From Crenobacter luteus (GTDB lineage: Bacteria > Pseudomonadota > Gammaproteobacteria > Burkholderiales > Chromobacteriaceae): a stretch of 64,000 nt of DNA. Below, in pieces: positions 33,457 through 44,842 of the stretch. Location: positions 69,605 to 133,604 of the forward strand of contig NZ_SLXG01000005.1 of the NCBI RefSeq assembly GCF_004345725.1, read 5' to 3'. Position numbers and translations under genes: made by a program. Each line of letters begins with the position of its first letter. The first letter of the stretch is position 1. Below the pieces are notes generated by a model. The model ran no database searches. It was not told the DNA's origin and was given only the letters and a program-made list of their open reading frames with translations.

Positions 33457-33750
33457 CGGAAACCCGGCGCGATCTTTCGCATATGCGACAAAAAAAGTCG
33501 CACCCACGACAACACGGGCGATCCCCGACGGTGGCCGCGCGCCAAGCTCACTATCATGCAGCCCACGGAAGGGCGGGGGCCGATCCGCCGCCCTTCCCCA
33601 CCCTCCATGCCCGTGCCGCCGCGCCCCGGCCCACCCGGCCGGGCGCGGCGCCGCACGGCGTGGCGCGCGCCCGCACCGATCGTGCGGCCGCCCCTCCCAG
33701 ACCGGTCGCCAAACCGGCCATGCAATACCAACCGCGCATCAAGGAGCTAC

Positions 33751-35166
33751 ATGGAATTCCTGCATGAATTCGTCAACTGGGCCAACGGCCTCCTGTGGGG
33801 CAATGTGCTGATCTACCTGCTGATCGGCGCCGGCCTCTACTTCACCGCCCGCACCGGCCTCGCGCAGCTGCGCCTGCTGCCGCAGGGCTTCCGCCAGATG
33901 ATGGGCGGCCGCGCCCACCAGAGCGCGCGCGACATTTCGCCGTTCCAGGCCTTCGCCACCGGCCTCGCCAGCCGCGTCGGCACCGGCAACATCGCCGGCG
34001 TCGCGATCGCGATCGCGGTCGGCGGCCCCGGCGCGGTGTTCTGGATGTGGATGACCGCCCTCTTGGGCATGGCCAGCGCCTTCGCCGAGTCGACGCTCGC
34101 GCAGCTGTTCAAGGTCAGCCACGGCGACAACACCTTCCGCGGCGGCCCGGCCTACTACATCCAGCAGGGCCTCGGCCAACGCTGGCTCGGCGTCGCCTTC
34201 GCGCTGTGCCTGATCCTCGCCTTCGGCCTGGTGTTCAACGCGGTGCAGGCGAATTCGATCGCCGCCGCGACCGAAGGCGCCTGGGGCTGGGACAAGACCG
34301 CCGTCGGCGTCGCGCTGGTGATTTTGTCCGCGCCGATCATCTTCGGCGGCGTGCGCTCGGTGGCCCGCGTCGCCGAGTGGATGGTGCCGGTGATGGCGCT
34401 GATGTATATCGCGCTGACGGTCTACATCGTCGCGGTCCACCTGACCGACCTGCCCGGCGTGATCGCGCTGATCGTCCGTAGCGCCTTCGGCCTCGAGCAG
34501 GCCGCCGGCGGCGCAGCCGGCTACGCCGTCAGCCAGGCGATGATGCTCGGCATCAAGCGCGGCCTGTTCTCGAACGAGGCCGGCATGGGCTCGGCGCCGA
34601 ACGCGGCGGCGACCGCCACCACCCGCCACCCGGCGACCCAGGGCGTGCTGCAGATGTTCGGCGTGTTCGTCGACACCATCGTCATCTGCACCTGCACCGC
34701 GGCGATCATCCTGCTGTCCGACGTGCACGGCACCGGTCTGAGCGGCGTGCAGCTGACGCAGAAGGCGATCGAATCGCAGGTCGGCGGCTGGGGCGGCGAG
34801 TTCCTCGCGGTGGCGATGTTCCTGTTCGCCTACTCGTCGATCATCGGCAACTACGCGTACGCCGAGGGCAACGTCGAGTTCATCAAGAAGCACCCGACGG
34901 TGCTGCTGGTGTTCCGGCTGATGGTGCTCGGCATGGTGTTCTTCGGCTCGGTCGGCAGCCTGCCGCTGGTGTGGGACATGGCGGACCTGTCGATGGGCCT
35001 GATGGCGCTGATCAACCTCGCCGCCATCGTGCTGCTGTCCAAGTACGTGTTCATCGTGCAGAAGGACTTCGAACGCCAGCTCAAGGCCGGCGTCAAGGAG
35101 CCGGTGTTCGACGTCAAGGCCTACCCGGAACTGCTGGCCAAGCTGAAGCCGGGCGCCTGGAAGTAA
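33751..35166 (+). CDS. Alanine/glycine:cation symporter (AGCS family)
   Basis: A 471-residue sodium symporter with about ten membrane helices. The family signatures FATGLASRVGTGNIAGVA near residue 70 and GIKRGLFSNEAGMGSAPNAAA near 270 are clear. AAGGAG is four bases before the ATG at 33751. The 294-base gap after the acetoacetate-CoA ligase gene has no credible gene or terminator that I can see. Confidence 0.93.
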   Translation: MEFLHEFVNWANGLLWGNVLIYLLIGAGLYFTARTGLAQLRLLPQGFRQMMGGRAHQSARDISPFQAFATGLASRVGTGNIAGVAIAIAVGGPGAVFWMWMTALLGMASAFAESTLAQLFKVSHGDNTFRGGPAYYIQQGLGQRWLGVAFALCLILAFGLVFNAVQANSIAAATEGAWGWDKTAVGVALVILSAPIIFGGVRSVARVAEWMVPVMALMYIALTVYIVAVHLTDLPGVIALIVRSAFGLEQAAGGAAGYAVSQAMMLGIKRGLFSNEAGMGSAPNAAATATTRHPATQGVLQMFGVFVDTIVICTCTAAIILLSDVHGTGLSGVQLTQKAIESQVGGWGGEFLAVAMFLFAYSSIIGNYAYAEGNVEFIKKHPTVLLVFRLMVLGMVFFGSVGSLPLVWDMADLSMGLMALINLAAIVLLSKYVFIVQKDFERQLKAGVKEPVFDVKAYPELLAKLKPGAWK

Positions 35167-35187
35167 CACGCCCGCCCGAAAAGCACG

Positions 35188-35215
35188 ACGCCCCGCGGAT
35201 CGCGGGGCGTTTTTG
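35188..35215 (+). terminator. Intrinsic terminator after the AGCS symporter gene
   Basis: 10-bp stem ACGCCCCGCG/CGCGGGGCGT with a three-base loop and T tract, 21 bases after the stop, in the short gap to a convergent gene. Confidence 0.85.
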
Positions 35216-35229
35216 TTGTGCCGGCCGCC

Positions 35230-36879
35230 TCAGCGCGGCAGCCGGCCGAGCAGCACGTAGCGCTCGTCCTTGTCGCGCGGCCGCCCGCCCTGCCAGACCA
35301 CCTGCCAGCCGGGTTCGGCCAGAGCCTGGCGCCGGCTGCGGATCGCCAGCCGCCAGTCGCACGGCGGCTCGGCGCCGCGCGCGAACGGCGTCAGCTCCAG
35401 ACCGCCGTAGTAGCGCCACGACAGCCGCGCCAGCCGGTTGTTCTCCTCGGTCGCGATGCAGGCGGCGCGCGCCTCGGCAGGCAACGCCGCCGTCATCCGC
35501 TCGACCACCGGCCGGTAGCTCTTGGCGGCGTCCAGCCACGGCAGCCACAGCGTCAGCGCCAGCCCCCAGAACAGCGTGATGCCGGCCGCCCAGTTGGTCA
35601 CCGCCTGCCGCCCGCGCAGGTGGCGGCGCGTGACCGCCCACAGCCAGACGGCGGTCGCCCCGAGCGCGGCCGCCACCGCCGGCCACGACACCTGCGGCTG
35701 GTAGTAGGGGCTGAAGTAGGCGGCGCGCTCGGCCAACTTGGCCGGCCAGCCGAAGTTCATCGCCGCCCAGCCGGCCCAGATCAGCAGGCCGAAGAAGCCG
35801 AAGGTCATCAGGCCGAACCAGTTGAGGAAAGCCGCCGCGCCGCGCTTGAGCGTATCGAGCTCGACCGCCGCCAGCGTCGCCATCGGCAGCAGCAGCGGCA
35901 GGGCGTAGGTCGCGTGCTGGCGGTCCGACAGCGTCAACAGGATCAGCGTCACCGCGAAGCACAACAGCGGCAGCTGCAGCACCGGTTCGTCGAAGCGCCG
36001 GCTGCGGTACAGCGTCCAGGCCGCCAGCGGCCAGGCCGGCCAGGTGTACCAGATCACCAGCTTCGGGTAGTAGCCGAACTCGTGGAAGAAGCCGACACGG
36101 CCGAAGCCGTTGAGCGGGCCGAGCGCCTTGCCGTGCCACCATTGCGCGAACGCGCCCGGCTCGGCCTGCGCGAACAGCCACGGCCACAGCGCCGAGGCCG
36201 GCAAGGCCAGCGCGAGCGCCAGCGCGAGCGTGAGCGCGTAGCCCTTGTTGCGCCAGGCCGAGAAGGCCGGCAGCATCAGCGCCGTCATCGCCAGCAGCGC
36301 GACTTCGAGCAGGCTGGTCGACAGGAAGGTGACCACCAGCGCGGCCGCGAGCAGCGCCCCGGCGAGCCCGGGCGCGCGCGGCGACAGCGCGAGCGCGTAG
36401 AAGGCAATCGAAAAGCCGGCGAAGCCGGCCACCGCCGGCGTCATCTGGTGGCCGGTGGCCAGCAGGCCGAGGCAGCCGATCAGGATCAGCACCACGCTGC
36501 GGCCGTGGCGACGGCCGATCAGCTCGCGCCCGGCCATGCCGGCGAAGGTCAGCCCGATCGCCATGAACAGCGGCGTCGCCAGCCGCGCCGCGTCGTGCAG
36601 CGGCAACAGCCACGGCGAAAAAACGCGCGCGAACGCGGCGGCGACCCAGTAATACAGCGGCGGCGCGTCGAGGTAGGGCTGGCCGTTCACCGTCGGCGTC
36701 AGCCAGTCGCCGCTGCCGAGCATGTGCGCGACGACCGCGTGGACGAAGGGCTCGTCCGGCTTCCACGGGTCGTGGCCGAGGATGCCCGGCCACAGCCAGA
36801 CGAAGGTCAGCAACAGGAGGAGCCACGGTTTTTCGGTCGGCTGCGGCAGGCCGGCGCGGTCGGGAGAGAAAGTCAGCAT
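35230..36879 (-). CDS. GT-C membrane glycosyltransferase (ArnT/PMT-like)
   Basis: A 549-residue protein with ten or more hydrophobic helices and the first periplasmic loop motif HDPWKPDEPF, the acidic catalytic signature of ArnT/PMT-type polyprenyl-phosphate glycosyltransferases. A C-terminal soluble domain of about 130 residues follows. Sugar and acceptor are unknown; no arn genes are near. ATG 36879 begins MLTFSPDRAG; a longer frame to 36936 is possible but lacks a ribosome site. Confidence 0.82.
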   Translation of the reverse strand: MLTFSPDRAGLPQPTEKPWLLLLLTFVWLWPGILGHDPWKPDEPFVHAVVAHMLGSGDWLTPTVNGQPYLDAPPLYYWVAAAFARVFSPWLLPLHDAARLATPLFMAIGLTFAGMAGRELIGRRHGRSVVLILIGCLGLLATGHQMTPAVAGFAGFSIAFYALALSPRAPGLAGALLAAALVVTFLSTSLLEVALLAMTALMLPAFSAWRNKGYALTLALALALALPASALWPWLFAQAEPGAFAQWWHGKALGPLNGFGRVGFFHEFGYYPKLVIWYTWPAWPLAAWTLYRSRRFDEPVLQLPLLCFAVTLILLTLSDRQHATYALPLLLPMATLAAVELDTLKRGAAAFLNWFGLMTFGFFGLLIWAGWAAMNFGWPAKLAERAAYFSPYYQPQVSWPAVAAALGATAVWLWAVTRRHLRGRQAVTNWAAGITLFWGLALTLWLPWLDAAKSYRPVVERMTAALPAEARAACIATEENNRLARLSWRYYGGLELTPFARGAEPPCDWRLAIRSRRQALAEPGWQVVWQGGRPRDKDERYVLLGRLPR

Positions 36880-36934
36880 GTCGATATGATAACCGCGCGC
36901 CCCGCGCGCGGCGCACGCGGCAAACGATGGCAAC

Positions 36935-36960
36935 AAAAAAGGCAGCCGAGGCTGCCTTTT
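36935..36960 (-). terminator. Intrinsic terminator after rpmE
   Basis: Stem AAAAGGCAGC/GCTGCCTTTT with a four-base loop, flanked by six A on one side and four T on the other; on the minus strand it ends in TTTTTTGTTG. It lies 20 bases after rpmE. Confidence 0.85.
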
Positions 36961-36979
36961 GCGTAGCGGTTCGAGCGGA

Positions 36980-37195
36980 TCAACGCTTGAAGAAGCCGCC
37001 GAATTTCTGGTTGAACTTGTCGACGCGGCCGGCGGTGTCGACGATCTTCTGCTTGCCGGTGTAGAACGGGTGGCACTCGGAGCACACTTCCACGTGGAAG
37101 GCTTCTTTGCCCATGGTCGACTTGGTGACGAACTTGTTGCCGCAGGAGCAGGTCACGTTGACGTCGATATAGTTCGGGTGGATACCAGCTTTCAT
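36980..37195 (-). CDS. rpmE: 50S ribosomal protein L31, zinc type
   Basis: A 71-residue L31 beginning [20 protein letters not shown]. The zinc ligands CSC (C16, C18) and CSEC (C38, C41) are intact, so this is the zinc-binding form rather than the YkgM-like zinc-free paralogue. Single-gene unit with its own terminator. Confidence 0.98.
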   Translation of the reverse strand: MKAGIHPNYIDVNVTCSCGNKFVTKSTMGKEAFHVEVCSECHPFYTGKQKIVDTAGRVDKFNQKFGGFFKR

Positions 37196-37308
37196 CGCTT
37201 TTCCTTATGCAAACGGGCACAGGGGTTTTGCCTGTGCTACTGAAACGCGCCATTATCCGCCCAAGCCCGCCGCTTGGCAAGCCGGGCGCGGGCCCGTCCC
37301 GCCCGCCC

Positions 37309-38679
37309 TTACGCGCGGCGCCAGGTGGTGCCCTGCGGACCGTCCTCGAGCACGACGCCGGCGGCGGTCAATTCGTCGCGGATGCGGTCCGATTCGGCCC
37401 AGTTCTTCGCGGCGCGCGCCGCGCGGCGCGCGGCGATCAGCGCCTCGATCGCGTCGGCCGACAGTTCGCCCTCGACGCTGCCGCCCTGCAGGAATTCGAC
37501 CGGGTCGCGCTGCAACAGGCCGAGCACGGCGCCCAGCGACTTCAACAGGCCCGCCTGAGCGGCCGAGCCGCTCCTGTTCGCCTCGCCGGCCAATTCGAAC
37601 AGCACCGCCATCGCCTCGACGGTGTTGAAGTCGTCGTCCATCGCCGCCTTGAAGCGCGCCGCGTGCGGCTCGGCCCAGTCGATCGCGACGTCGGCAGGCT
37701 GGGTGGTCTTGAGCGCGGTGTAGAGGCGGGTCAGCGAATGCTTGGCGTCGTCCAGGTGCGCGTCGGAGTAGTTCAGCGGGCTGCGGTAGTGCGCGCGCAG
37801 GATGAAGAAGCGCACCACCTCGGCGTCGTACTTCTGCAGCACTTCGCGGATGGTGAAGAAGTTGCCGAGCGACTTGGACATCTTCTCGTTGTCGACGCGG
37901 ATGAAGCCGTTGTGCAGCCAGTAGTTGACGAAGCCGTGGCCGTGCGCGCCCTCGGACTGGGCGATCTCGTTCTCGTGGTGCGGGAACTGCAGGTCGGCGC
38001 CGCCGCCGTGGATGTCGAAGTGCTCGCCCAGCAGTTTCTCGCTCATCACCGAGCACTCGATGTGCCAGCCCGGACGGCCCTCGCCCCACGGGCTCGGCCA
38101 GCTCGGCTCGCCCGGCTTGGCGGCCTTCCACAGCACGAAGTCGAGCGGGTCGCGCTTGTTGGGGTCAACGTCGACGCGCTCGCCGGCGCGCAGGTCCTCG
38201 AGGCTCTTGCCCGACAGCTTGCCGTAGCCGTCGAACTCGCGCACCGCGTAGTAGACGTCGCCGTTGGACGCCGGGTAGGCCTTGCCGTTGGCGATCAGCC
38301 GCTCGATCATCGCGATCATGCCCGGCACGTGCTCGGTCGCGCGCGGCTCGTGGTCGGGACGGACGATGCCGAGCGCGTCGCTGTCCTCGTTCATCGCGTC
38401 GATGAAGCGCTGCGTCAATGCGCCGATCGACTCGCCGTTCTCGGCGGCGCGGCGGATGATCTTGTCGTCGATGTCGGTGATGTTGCGCACGTAGGTCAGG
38501 TCGTAGCCCGACGCGCGCAGCCAGCGCGCGACCATGTCGAACACCACCATCACCCGCGCGTGCCCGAGGTGACAGTAGTCGTAGACCGTCATGCCGCATA
38601 CGTACATGCGCGCCTTGCCGGCTTCGATCGGTTGGAAGACTTCTTTCTGTCGGGACAGGGTGTTGAACAGGGTCAGCAT
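37309..38679 (-). CDS. cysS: Cysteinyl-tRNA synthetase
   Basis: Class I synthetase with zinc-dependent discrimination of cysteine. The 456-residue protein shows the zinc/HIGH region [17 protein letters not shown], the second zinc region [10 protein letters not shown] with [15 protein letters not shown], and the KMSKSLGN loop. I start at [13 protein letters not shown] (38679), which matches the family N-terminus; an ATG five codons upstream (38694) is equally possible. The frame is open far upstream into glnS but that is not coding. Confidence 0.96.
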   Translation of the reverse strand: MLTLFNTLSRQKEVFQPIEAGKARMYVCGMTVYDYCHLGHARVMVVFDMVARWLRASGYDLTYVRNITDIDDKIIRRAAENGESIGALTQRFIDAMNEDSDALGIVRPDHEPRATEHVPGMIAMIERLIANGKAYPASNGDVYYAVREFDGYGKLSGKSLEDLRAGERVDVDPNKRDPLDFVLWKAAKPGEPSWPSPWGEGRPGWHIECSVMSEKLLGEHFDIHGGGADLQFPHHENEIAQSEGAHGHGFVNYWLHNGFIRVDNEKMSKSLGNFFTIREVLQKYDAEVVRFFILRAHYRSPLNYSDAHLDDAKHSLTRLYTALKTTQPADVAIDWAEPHAARFKAAMDDDFNTVEAMAVLFELAGEANRSGSAAQAGLLKSLGAVLGLLQRDPVEFLQGGSVEGELSADAIEALIAARRAARAAKNWAESDRIRDELTAAGVVLEDGPQGTTWRRA

Positions 38680-38760
38680 CGGTGCGGTCGCCATTCGGGG
38701 GACTGGAAAACGTTGCAGTGTAACACGGCGCCCGGCGTCGGCCGGCGCGCCCGGAAAACA

Positions 38761-38799
38761 GGCTCGGCCAACCTTTGGACGCACCAGGTTGGCCGAGCC
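38761..38799 (-). terminator. Hairpin of two recurrent-word copies after glnS
   Basis: GGCTCGGCCAACCT (38761-38774) and AGGTTGGCCGAGCC (38786-38799) form a 14-bp perfect stem with an 11-base loop, 15 bases after the glnS stop. On the minus strand it is followed by TGTTTTCC, a weak T tract. The left copy matches the 14-base word perfectly (38762-38775). Confidence 0.85.
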
Positions 38800-38813
38800 C
38801 CGCGGGGGAACCG

Positions 38814-40517
<1,704 letters not shown>

Positions 40518-40586
40518 ATTGTTCGCTTCAATGCGCCGCCGGGAACCCGGCGGCATGACGAGGGGTAGGCGCGCATTTTACCCGAT

Positions 40587-41627
40587 TTATCGCACCGCAA
40601 CGCGCGGCGCGCCGTCGACGAGACGGCCGATTACGCGCGCGTAGCCGAAGCCGGCCGCGTGAAAGCGCGCCAGCACCGCGTCGGCGTCCTCGGGCGCGAC
40701 CGAGGCGAGCAAGCCGCCGCTGGTCTGCGCGTCGGCCAGCACGCGGCGCTGCCAGTCGGGCACCGAGGCGGCGAAGTCGACCGCGTGGCCGAAGCTCGCC
40801 AGGTTGCGCTCGATCGCGCCCGGGCCGATACCCTGCTCGGCCAAGGTCAGCGCCTCGGCGATCACCGGCACGGCGGCGACATCGACCTCGGCGCCGACGC
40901 CGGCGCCGCGGCAGATTTCCAGCAGGTGGCCCAAGAGGCCGAAGCCGGTGACGTCGGTCAGCGCGTGCACCCCGGCCAAATCGCCCAGTTCGGCGCCGAC
41001 GGTGTTCAGCTGCGTGGTCGACGCGACCAGCGCCGCGTAGCCGGCGTCGTCGAGCAGCCCCTTTTTCATCGCCTGCGCGAGCACGCCGACGCCCAGCCCC
41101 TTGCCGAGGATCAGCACGTCGCCCGCGCGCGCGTCGCTGTTGCGCTTGACCTTGTCCGGGTGGACGAGGCCCATGCCCACGAGGCCGTAGATCGGCTCGG
41201 GCGCGTCGATCGAGTGGCCGCCGGCTACCGGTATGCCGGCCGCGCGGCACACCGCCTCGCCGCCTTCGAGGATCTTGCGGATGGTCTCGACCGGCAGCGT
41301 GTTGACCGGCATGCCGACGATGGCGAGCGCCATGATCGGCTTGCCGCCCATCGCGTAGATATCGGACAGCGCGTTGGTCGCGGCGATGCGGCCGAAGTCG
41401 AACGGATCGTCGACGATGGGCATGAAAAAGTCGGTGGTCGCGATCAGCGCCTGCGCGTCGTTGAGCTTGTAGACCGCCGCGTCGTCGCTGGTTTCGGTGC
41501 CGACCATCAGGTTCGGGAACACGCCCTTTTCGCGCGCGTCGCCGAGGATGGCCTCGAGCACCGACGGCGCGATTTTGCAGCCGCATCCGCCGCCGTGAGA
41601 CAATTGCGTCAACTTCACTTCCGACAT
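40587..41627 (-). CDS. selD: Selenophosphate synthetase
   Basis: SelD makes selenophosphate, the selenium donor for tRNA selenouridine and selenocysteine. The 346-residue protein has the glycine-rich N-terminal loop HGGGCGCK, with C15 and K18 at the catalytic positions (cysteine, not selenocysteine). It diverges from mnmH with only 20 bases between start codons. GGGGAA precedes the ATG. No selA/selB is in the window, so the visible use is tRNA modification. Confidence 0.97.
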   Translation of the reverse strand: MSEVKLTQLSHGGGCGCKIAPSVLEAILGDAREKGVFPNLMVGTETSDDAAVYKLNDAQALIATTDFFMPIVDDPFDFGRIAATNALSDIYAMGGKPIMALAIVGMPVNTLPVETIRKILEGGEAVCRAAGIPVAGGHSIDAPEPIYGLVGMGLVHPDKVKRNSDARAGDVLILGKGLGVGVLAQAMKKGLLDDAGYAALVASTTQLNTVGAELGDLAGVHALTDVTGFGLLGHLLEICRGAGVGAEVDVAAVPVIAEALTLAEQGIGPGAIERNLASFGHAVDFAASVPDWQRRVLADAQTSGGLLASVAPEDADAVLARFHAAGFGYARVIGRLVDGAPRVAVR

Positions 41628-41647
41628 CGTCGATTCCCCGATTTTCC

Positions 41648-42688
41648 ATGCTTTTCAAGACCGCTAACGTAGCACAGATCGCCCGTTTCGACGAAATCAT
41701 CGACGTGCGTTCGCCGGCCGAATACGCCGAGGACCACATCCCCGGCGCGATCAGCTGCCCGGTGTTTTCCGACGCGGAACGCGCGCGCGTCGGCACGCTG
41801 TACAAGCAGGTCTCGCCGTTCGAGGCGCGCAAGGTCGGCGCCGCCATCGTCGCGCGCAATATCGCGCACCACCTCGACACCGTGCTACACGACCGGCCGA
41901 AGAACTGGAAACCGCTGGTCTACTGCTGGCGCGGCGGCCAGCGCAGCGGCGCGATGACGACCATCCTCGCGCAGATCGGCTGGGGCGCGCAGCAGCTCGA
42001 GGGCGGCTACAAGGCCTACCGGCGCGACGTGCTCGAACGGCTCGCCGTCCTGCCCGCCGCCTTCCGCTTCACCGTGGTCTGCGGGCCGACCGGCTCGGGC
42101 AAGAGCCGCTTCCTCGCCGCGCTGGCCGCCGCCGGCCGCCAGGTGCTCGACCTCGAAGGGCTGGCGCGCCACCGCGGCTCGGTGCTCGGCAAGCTGCCGG
42201 ACGCGCCGCAGCCGGCGCAAAAGGGCTTCGATTCGCTGCTGTTGGCCGAACTCCAGCGGCTGGACCCGGCGCGCCCGGTCTATATCGAGTCCGAGAGCAA
42301 GAAGATCGGCAACGTCGCGCTGCCCGACGCGCTGTTCGCCGCGATGCACGCGGCCGACTGCCTGCTCGTCGACGTGCCGCTCGCCGAGCGGGTGCGCTTC
42401 TTGCAGGAGGACTACGCCTTCTACCTCGCCGACCCCGAGTCGCTGGTCAGGCAGCTGGGCTTCCTCAAGGGCCTGTACCCGAACGAGGTGCTGGCCGGCT
42501 GGTTCGAGCTGGCGCGCGCCGGCCGCTTCGCCGAGCTGGTCGAGCAGCTGCTGAGCCGCCACTACGACCCGCTCTACTGGCGCTCGATGACGCGCTCCTA
42601 CCCGGCGCTCGCCGCCGCGCCGACGCTCGCGCTCCCAAGCCTCGCGCCGGCCGCGCTGGCCGAGGCCGCCGCCGCCCTGCCCGCCTGA
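41648..42688 (+). CDS. mnmH: tRNA 2-selenouridine synthase
   Basis: MnmH (SelU, YbbB) replaces sulfur by selenium at wobble 2-thiouridine using selenophosphate. The 346 residues contain a rhodanese domain with catalytic C93 in VYCWRGGQRS and a P-loop domain with CGPTGSGKS (about residues 139-147). It lies directly opposite selD. There is almost no leader and no clear ribosome site before the ATG. mnmC follows 28 bases downstream, separated by one recurrent word. Confidence 0.96.
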   Translation: MLFKTANVAQIARFDEIIDVRSPAEYAEDHIPGAISCPVFSDAERARVGTLYKQVSPFEARKVGAAIVARNIAHHLDTVLHDRPKNWKPLVYCWRGGQRSGAMTTILAQIGWGAQQLEGGYKAYRRDVLERLAVLPAAFRFTVVCGPTGSGKSRFLAALAAAGRQVLDLEGLARHRGSVLGKLPDAPQPAQKGFDSLLLAELQRLDPARPVYIESESKKIGNVALPDALFAAMHAADCLLVDVPLAERVRFLQEDYAFYLADPESLVRQLGFLKGLYPNEVLAGWFELARAGRFAELVEQLLSRHYDPLYWRSMTRSYPALAAAPTLALPSLAPAALAEAAAALPA

Positions 42689-42689
42689 G

Positions 42690-42703
42690 GCTCGGCCAAC
42701 CTT
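42690..42703 (-). repeat. Perfect intergenic copy of the recurrent 14-base word
   Basis: GCTCGGCCAACCTT begins two bases after the mnmH stop and fills half of the 28-base gap to mnmC. Unlike the pairs at 20761 and 38761 it is single. Confidence 0.8.
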
Positions 42704-42716
42704 CACGCCCGACACC

Positions 42717-44699
42717 ATGAGTTCCACCGCCACCCTCGCCTGGCACGACGGCCAGCCCTTCTCCGAAACCTTCGGCGACGTGTACTTCTCGCGCGCCAGC
42801 GGCCTGGCCGAAACCCGCCACGTGTTCATCGACCACAACCGGCTGCCCGAGCGCTTCGCCGCGCTCGCGGACGGCGAGGTCTTCACCGTCGGCGAAACCG
42901 GCTTCGGCACCGGCCTCAACTTCCTCGCCGCCTGGCAGAGCTTTCGCGAGCACGCGCCCGATACCGCGCGGCTGGCCTTCGTCAGCGTCGAGAAATTCCC
43001 GCTGTCGCGCGACGACCTGATCCGCGCCCTCGCCCTGTGGCCCGAGTTGGCCGAGCTGTCCGGCCAACTGCTCGCACAGTACCGCAGCCTGCCGCCCGGC
43101 TTTCACCGTTTCGTATTCGATAACGGCCGCGTCGCGCTGACCTTGATGGTCGGCGACGCGCTCGAGCGCTACCCGGAACTCGACGGCGAAGTCGACGCCT
43201 GGTTCCTCGACGGCTTCGCGCCGTCGAAAAACCCCGAGATGTGGCGGCCGGAACTGTTCGCGCTGATGGCGCAAAAGTCGGCGCCCGGCGCGAGCTTCGC
43301 GACCTTCACCAGCGCCGGCTTCGTGCGGCGCGGCTTGCGCGACGCCGGCTTCGCGGTCGAAAAGGTGGCCGGCTACGGCCACAAGCGCGAGATGAGCCGC
43401 GGCGTGCTGACCGCGCCGCCCGAGGCCGCGTGGCGCGCGCCGTGGTATAGCCGCCCCGCGCTCTTCGCGCGGGACAGGACCGCGATCGTCGTCGGCGGCG
43501 GCGTCGCCGGCGCGGCCACCGCCGCCAGCCTCGCCGCGCGCGGCTGGCGCGTGACTCTCTTGGAGCGGCACGACGCGCTAGCGCAGGAAGGCTCGGGCAA
43601 CCCGCAGGGCGTGCTGTACGGCAAGCTGTCGCCGCACTTCACGCCGCTGACCTGGCTGCTGCTCGCGGGCCTCTGCTACAGCCGGCGCGTGCTCGACACC
43701 CACCTGGCCGACGCGCCCGACGACTGGCAGGCCTGCGGCGTGCTGCAGCTGGCCTACGACGACGCCGAGGCCAAACGCCTGCGAGGCCTGGCCGCGGCCG
43801 GCCTGCCCGAGACCTTCGCCCGGGCGGTGAGCGCCGCCGAGGCGGGCGAACTGGCCGGCGTGGCGCTGGATCAGGACGGGCTGTTCTTCCCCGAGGCCGG
43901 CTGGCTGCACCCGCCGGCGCTGGTCGCCGCGCTCGCCTCCCACCCGAACGTCGACGTGCGCGCCGCGAACGGCGTGCTCGAACTCGAATATCGGGAAAAC
44001 CGCTGGATCGCGCACGGCGCGGCCGGCACCTTGGCCGAGGCCGACGCGGTGGTGCTGTGCCAGGCGGCCGACACGAAAACCCACGCGGCGACCGCCCACC
44101 TGCCGCTGAAAACCATCCGCGGCCAGGTCAGCGAGCTGCCGGCCTCCGAATCCGCGCCGCTGACAACCGTGCTGTGCGGCGAGGGCTATATCGCGCCGGC
44201 CCGGCGCGGCCGGCACACGCTGGGCGCGAGCTTCAACTTCGAGCGCACCGACAACGCGTTGTCGCCCGACGAGCACCGCGGCAACCTCGACATGCTCGCA
44301 AAACTCGCGCCCGCGCTCGCCGGCGCGCTGGCGGCGAGCTCGGCCAACGTCGAGACGCTGCCCGGCCGCGCGGCGCTGCGCGCGACCACGCCCGACTACC
44401 TGCCGCTGGTCGGCCCGCTCGCCGACGCGGCAAGGTTGGCCGAGGTCTACGCGGCGCTCGCCAACGACGCGACGCTCAAGCTGACCGACCCGGCGCCGTG
44501 GCTGCCGGGCCTGTTCGTCAACGCCGGCCACGGCGCACGCGGCATGGTCACCGCGCCGCTGTGCGCCGAGATCGTCGCGGCCTATCTGGAGAACGAGCCG
44601 ATGCCGGTGTCGCGCGCGCTCGTCGACGCGCTGTCGCCGAACCGCTTCGCGATCCGCGCGCTGATGCGCGGCAAGCCGCGCAAGCCCGCTTCGGCCTGA
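42717..44699 (+). CDS. mnmC: Bifunctional tRNA (mnm5s2U34) methyltransferase/FAD-dependent oxidoreductase
   Basis: MnmC finishes 5-methylaminomethyl-2-thiouridine at tRNA position 34. The 660-residue protein has the N-terminal SAM methyltransferase domain (GETGFGTGLNFL, then DAWFLDGFAPSKNPEMW) and the C-terminal FAD domain beginning VVGGGVAGAATAASLAARG, ending with NAGHGARGM. Both halves are full length. It follows mnmH in the same direction, and both act on the same wobble uridine. Confidence 0.97.
   Translation: MSSTATLAWHDGQPFSETFGDVYFSRASGLAETRHVFIDHNRLPERFAALADGEVFTVGETGFGTGLNFLAAWQSFREHAPDTARLAFVSVEKFPLSRDDLIRALALWPELAELSGQLLAQYRSLPPGFHRFVFDNGRVALTLMVGDALERYPELDGEVDAWFLDGFAPSKNPEMWRPELFALMAQKSAPGASFATFTSAGFVRRGLRDAGFAVEKVAGYGHKREMSRGVLTAPPEAAWRAPWYSRPALFARDRTAIVVGGGVAGAATAASLAARGWRVTLLERHDALAQEGSGNPQGVLYGKLSPHFTPLTWLLLAGLCYSRRVLDTHLADAPDDWQACGVLQLAYDDAEAKRLRGLAAAGLPETFARAVSAAEAGELAGVALDQDGLFFPEAGWLHPPALVAALASHPNVDVRAANGVLELEYRENRWIAHGAAGTLAEADAVVLCQAADTKTHAATAHLPLKTIRGQVSELPASESAPLTTVLCGEGYIAPARRGRHTLGASFNFERTDNALSPDEHRGNLDMLAKLAPALAGALAASSANVETLPGRAALRATTPDYLPLVGPLADAARLAEVYAALANDATLKLTDPAPWLPGLFVNAGHGARGMVTAPLCAEIVAAYLENEPMPVSRALVDALSPNRFAIRALMRGKPRKPASA
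44432..44445 (+). repeat. Copy of the recurrent GGTTGGCCGAG word
   Basis: 13 of 14 matches inside mnmC, read as ARLAEV with AGG and TTG codons. Confidence 0.7.
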
Positions 44700-44794
44700 G
44701 CGTCCGGACAAGACGCGCCCTGCCCCGTCCGCCGCCGCGCGACCGGCTCCGGCCCAGCCTGCCCGCCCCTGCGCCCGCTCAAGGCCGACGCATG

Positions 44795-44823
44795 AAAAAG
44801 CCCCGCATCGCGCGGGGCTTTTT
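44795..44823. terminator. Bidirectional terminator between mnmC and the thioesterase gene
   Basis: 12-bp stem AAAAAGCCCCGC/GCGGGGCTTTTT with a five-base loop, T runs on both strands, in the gap between convergent genes. Confidence 0.88.
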
Positions 44824-44842
44824 CGTCGCGCTCAAGGCGCGC

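Noticed and set aside
40587..41627. Selenocysteine in SelD
   Set aside because: The catalytic position is an ordinary cysteine codon and the frame has no internal TGA.
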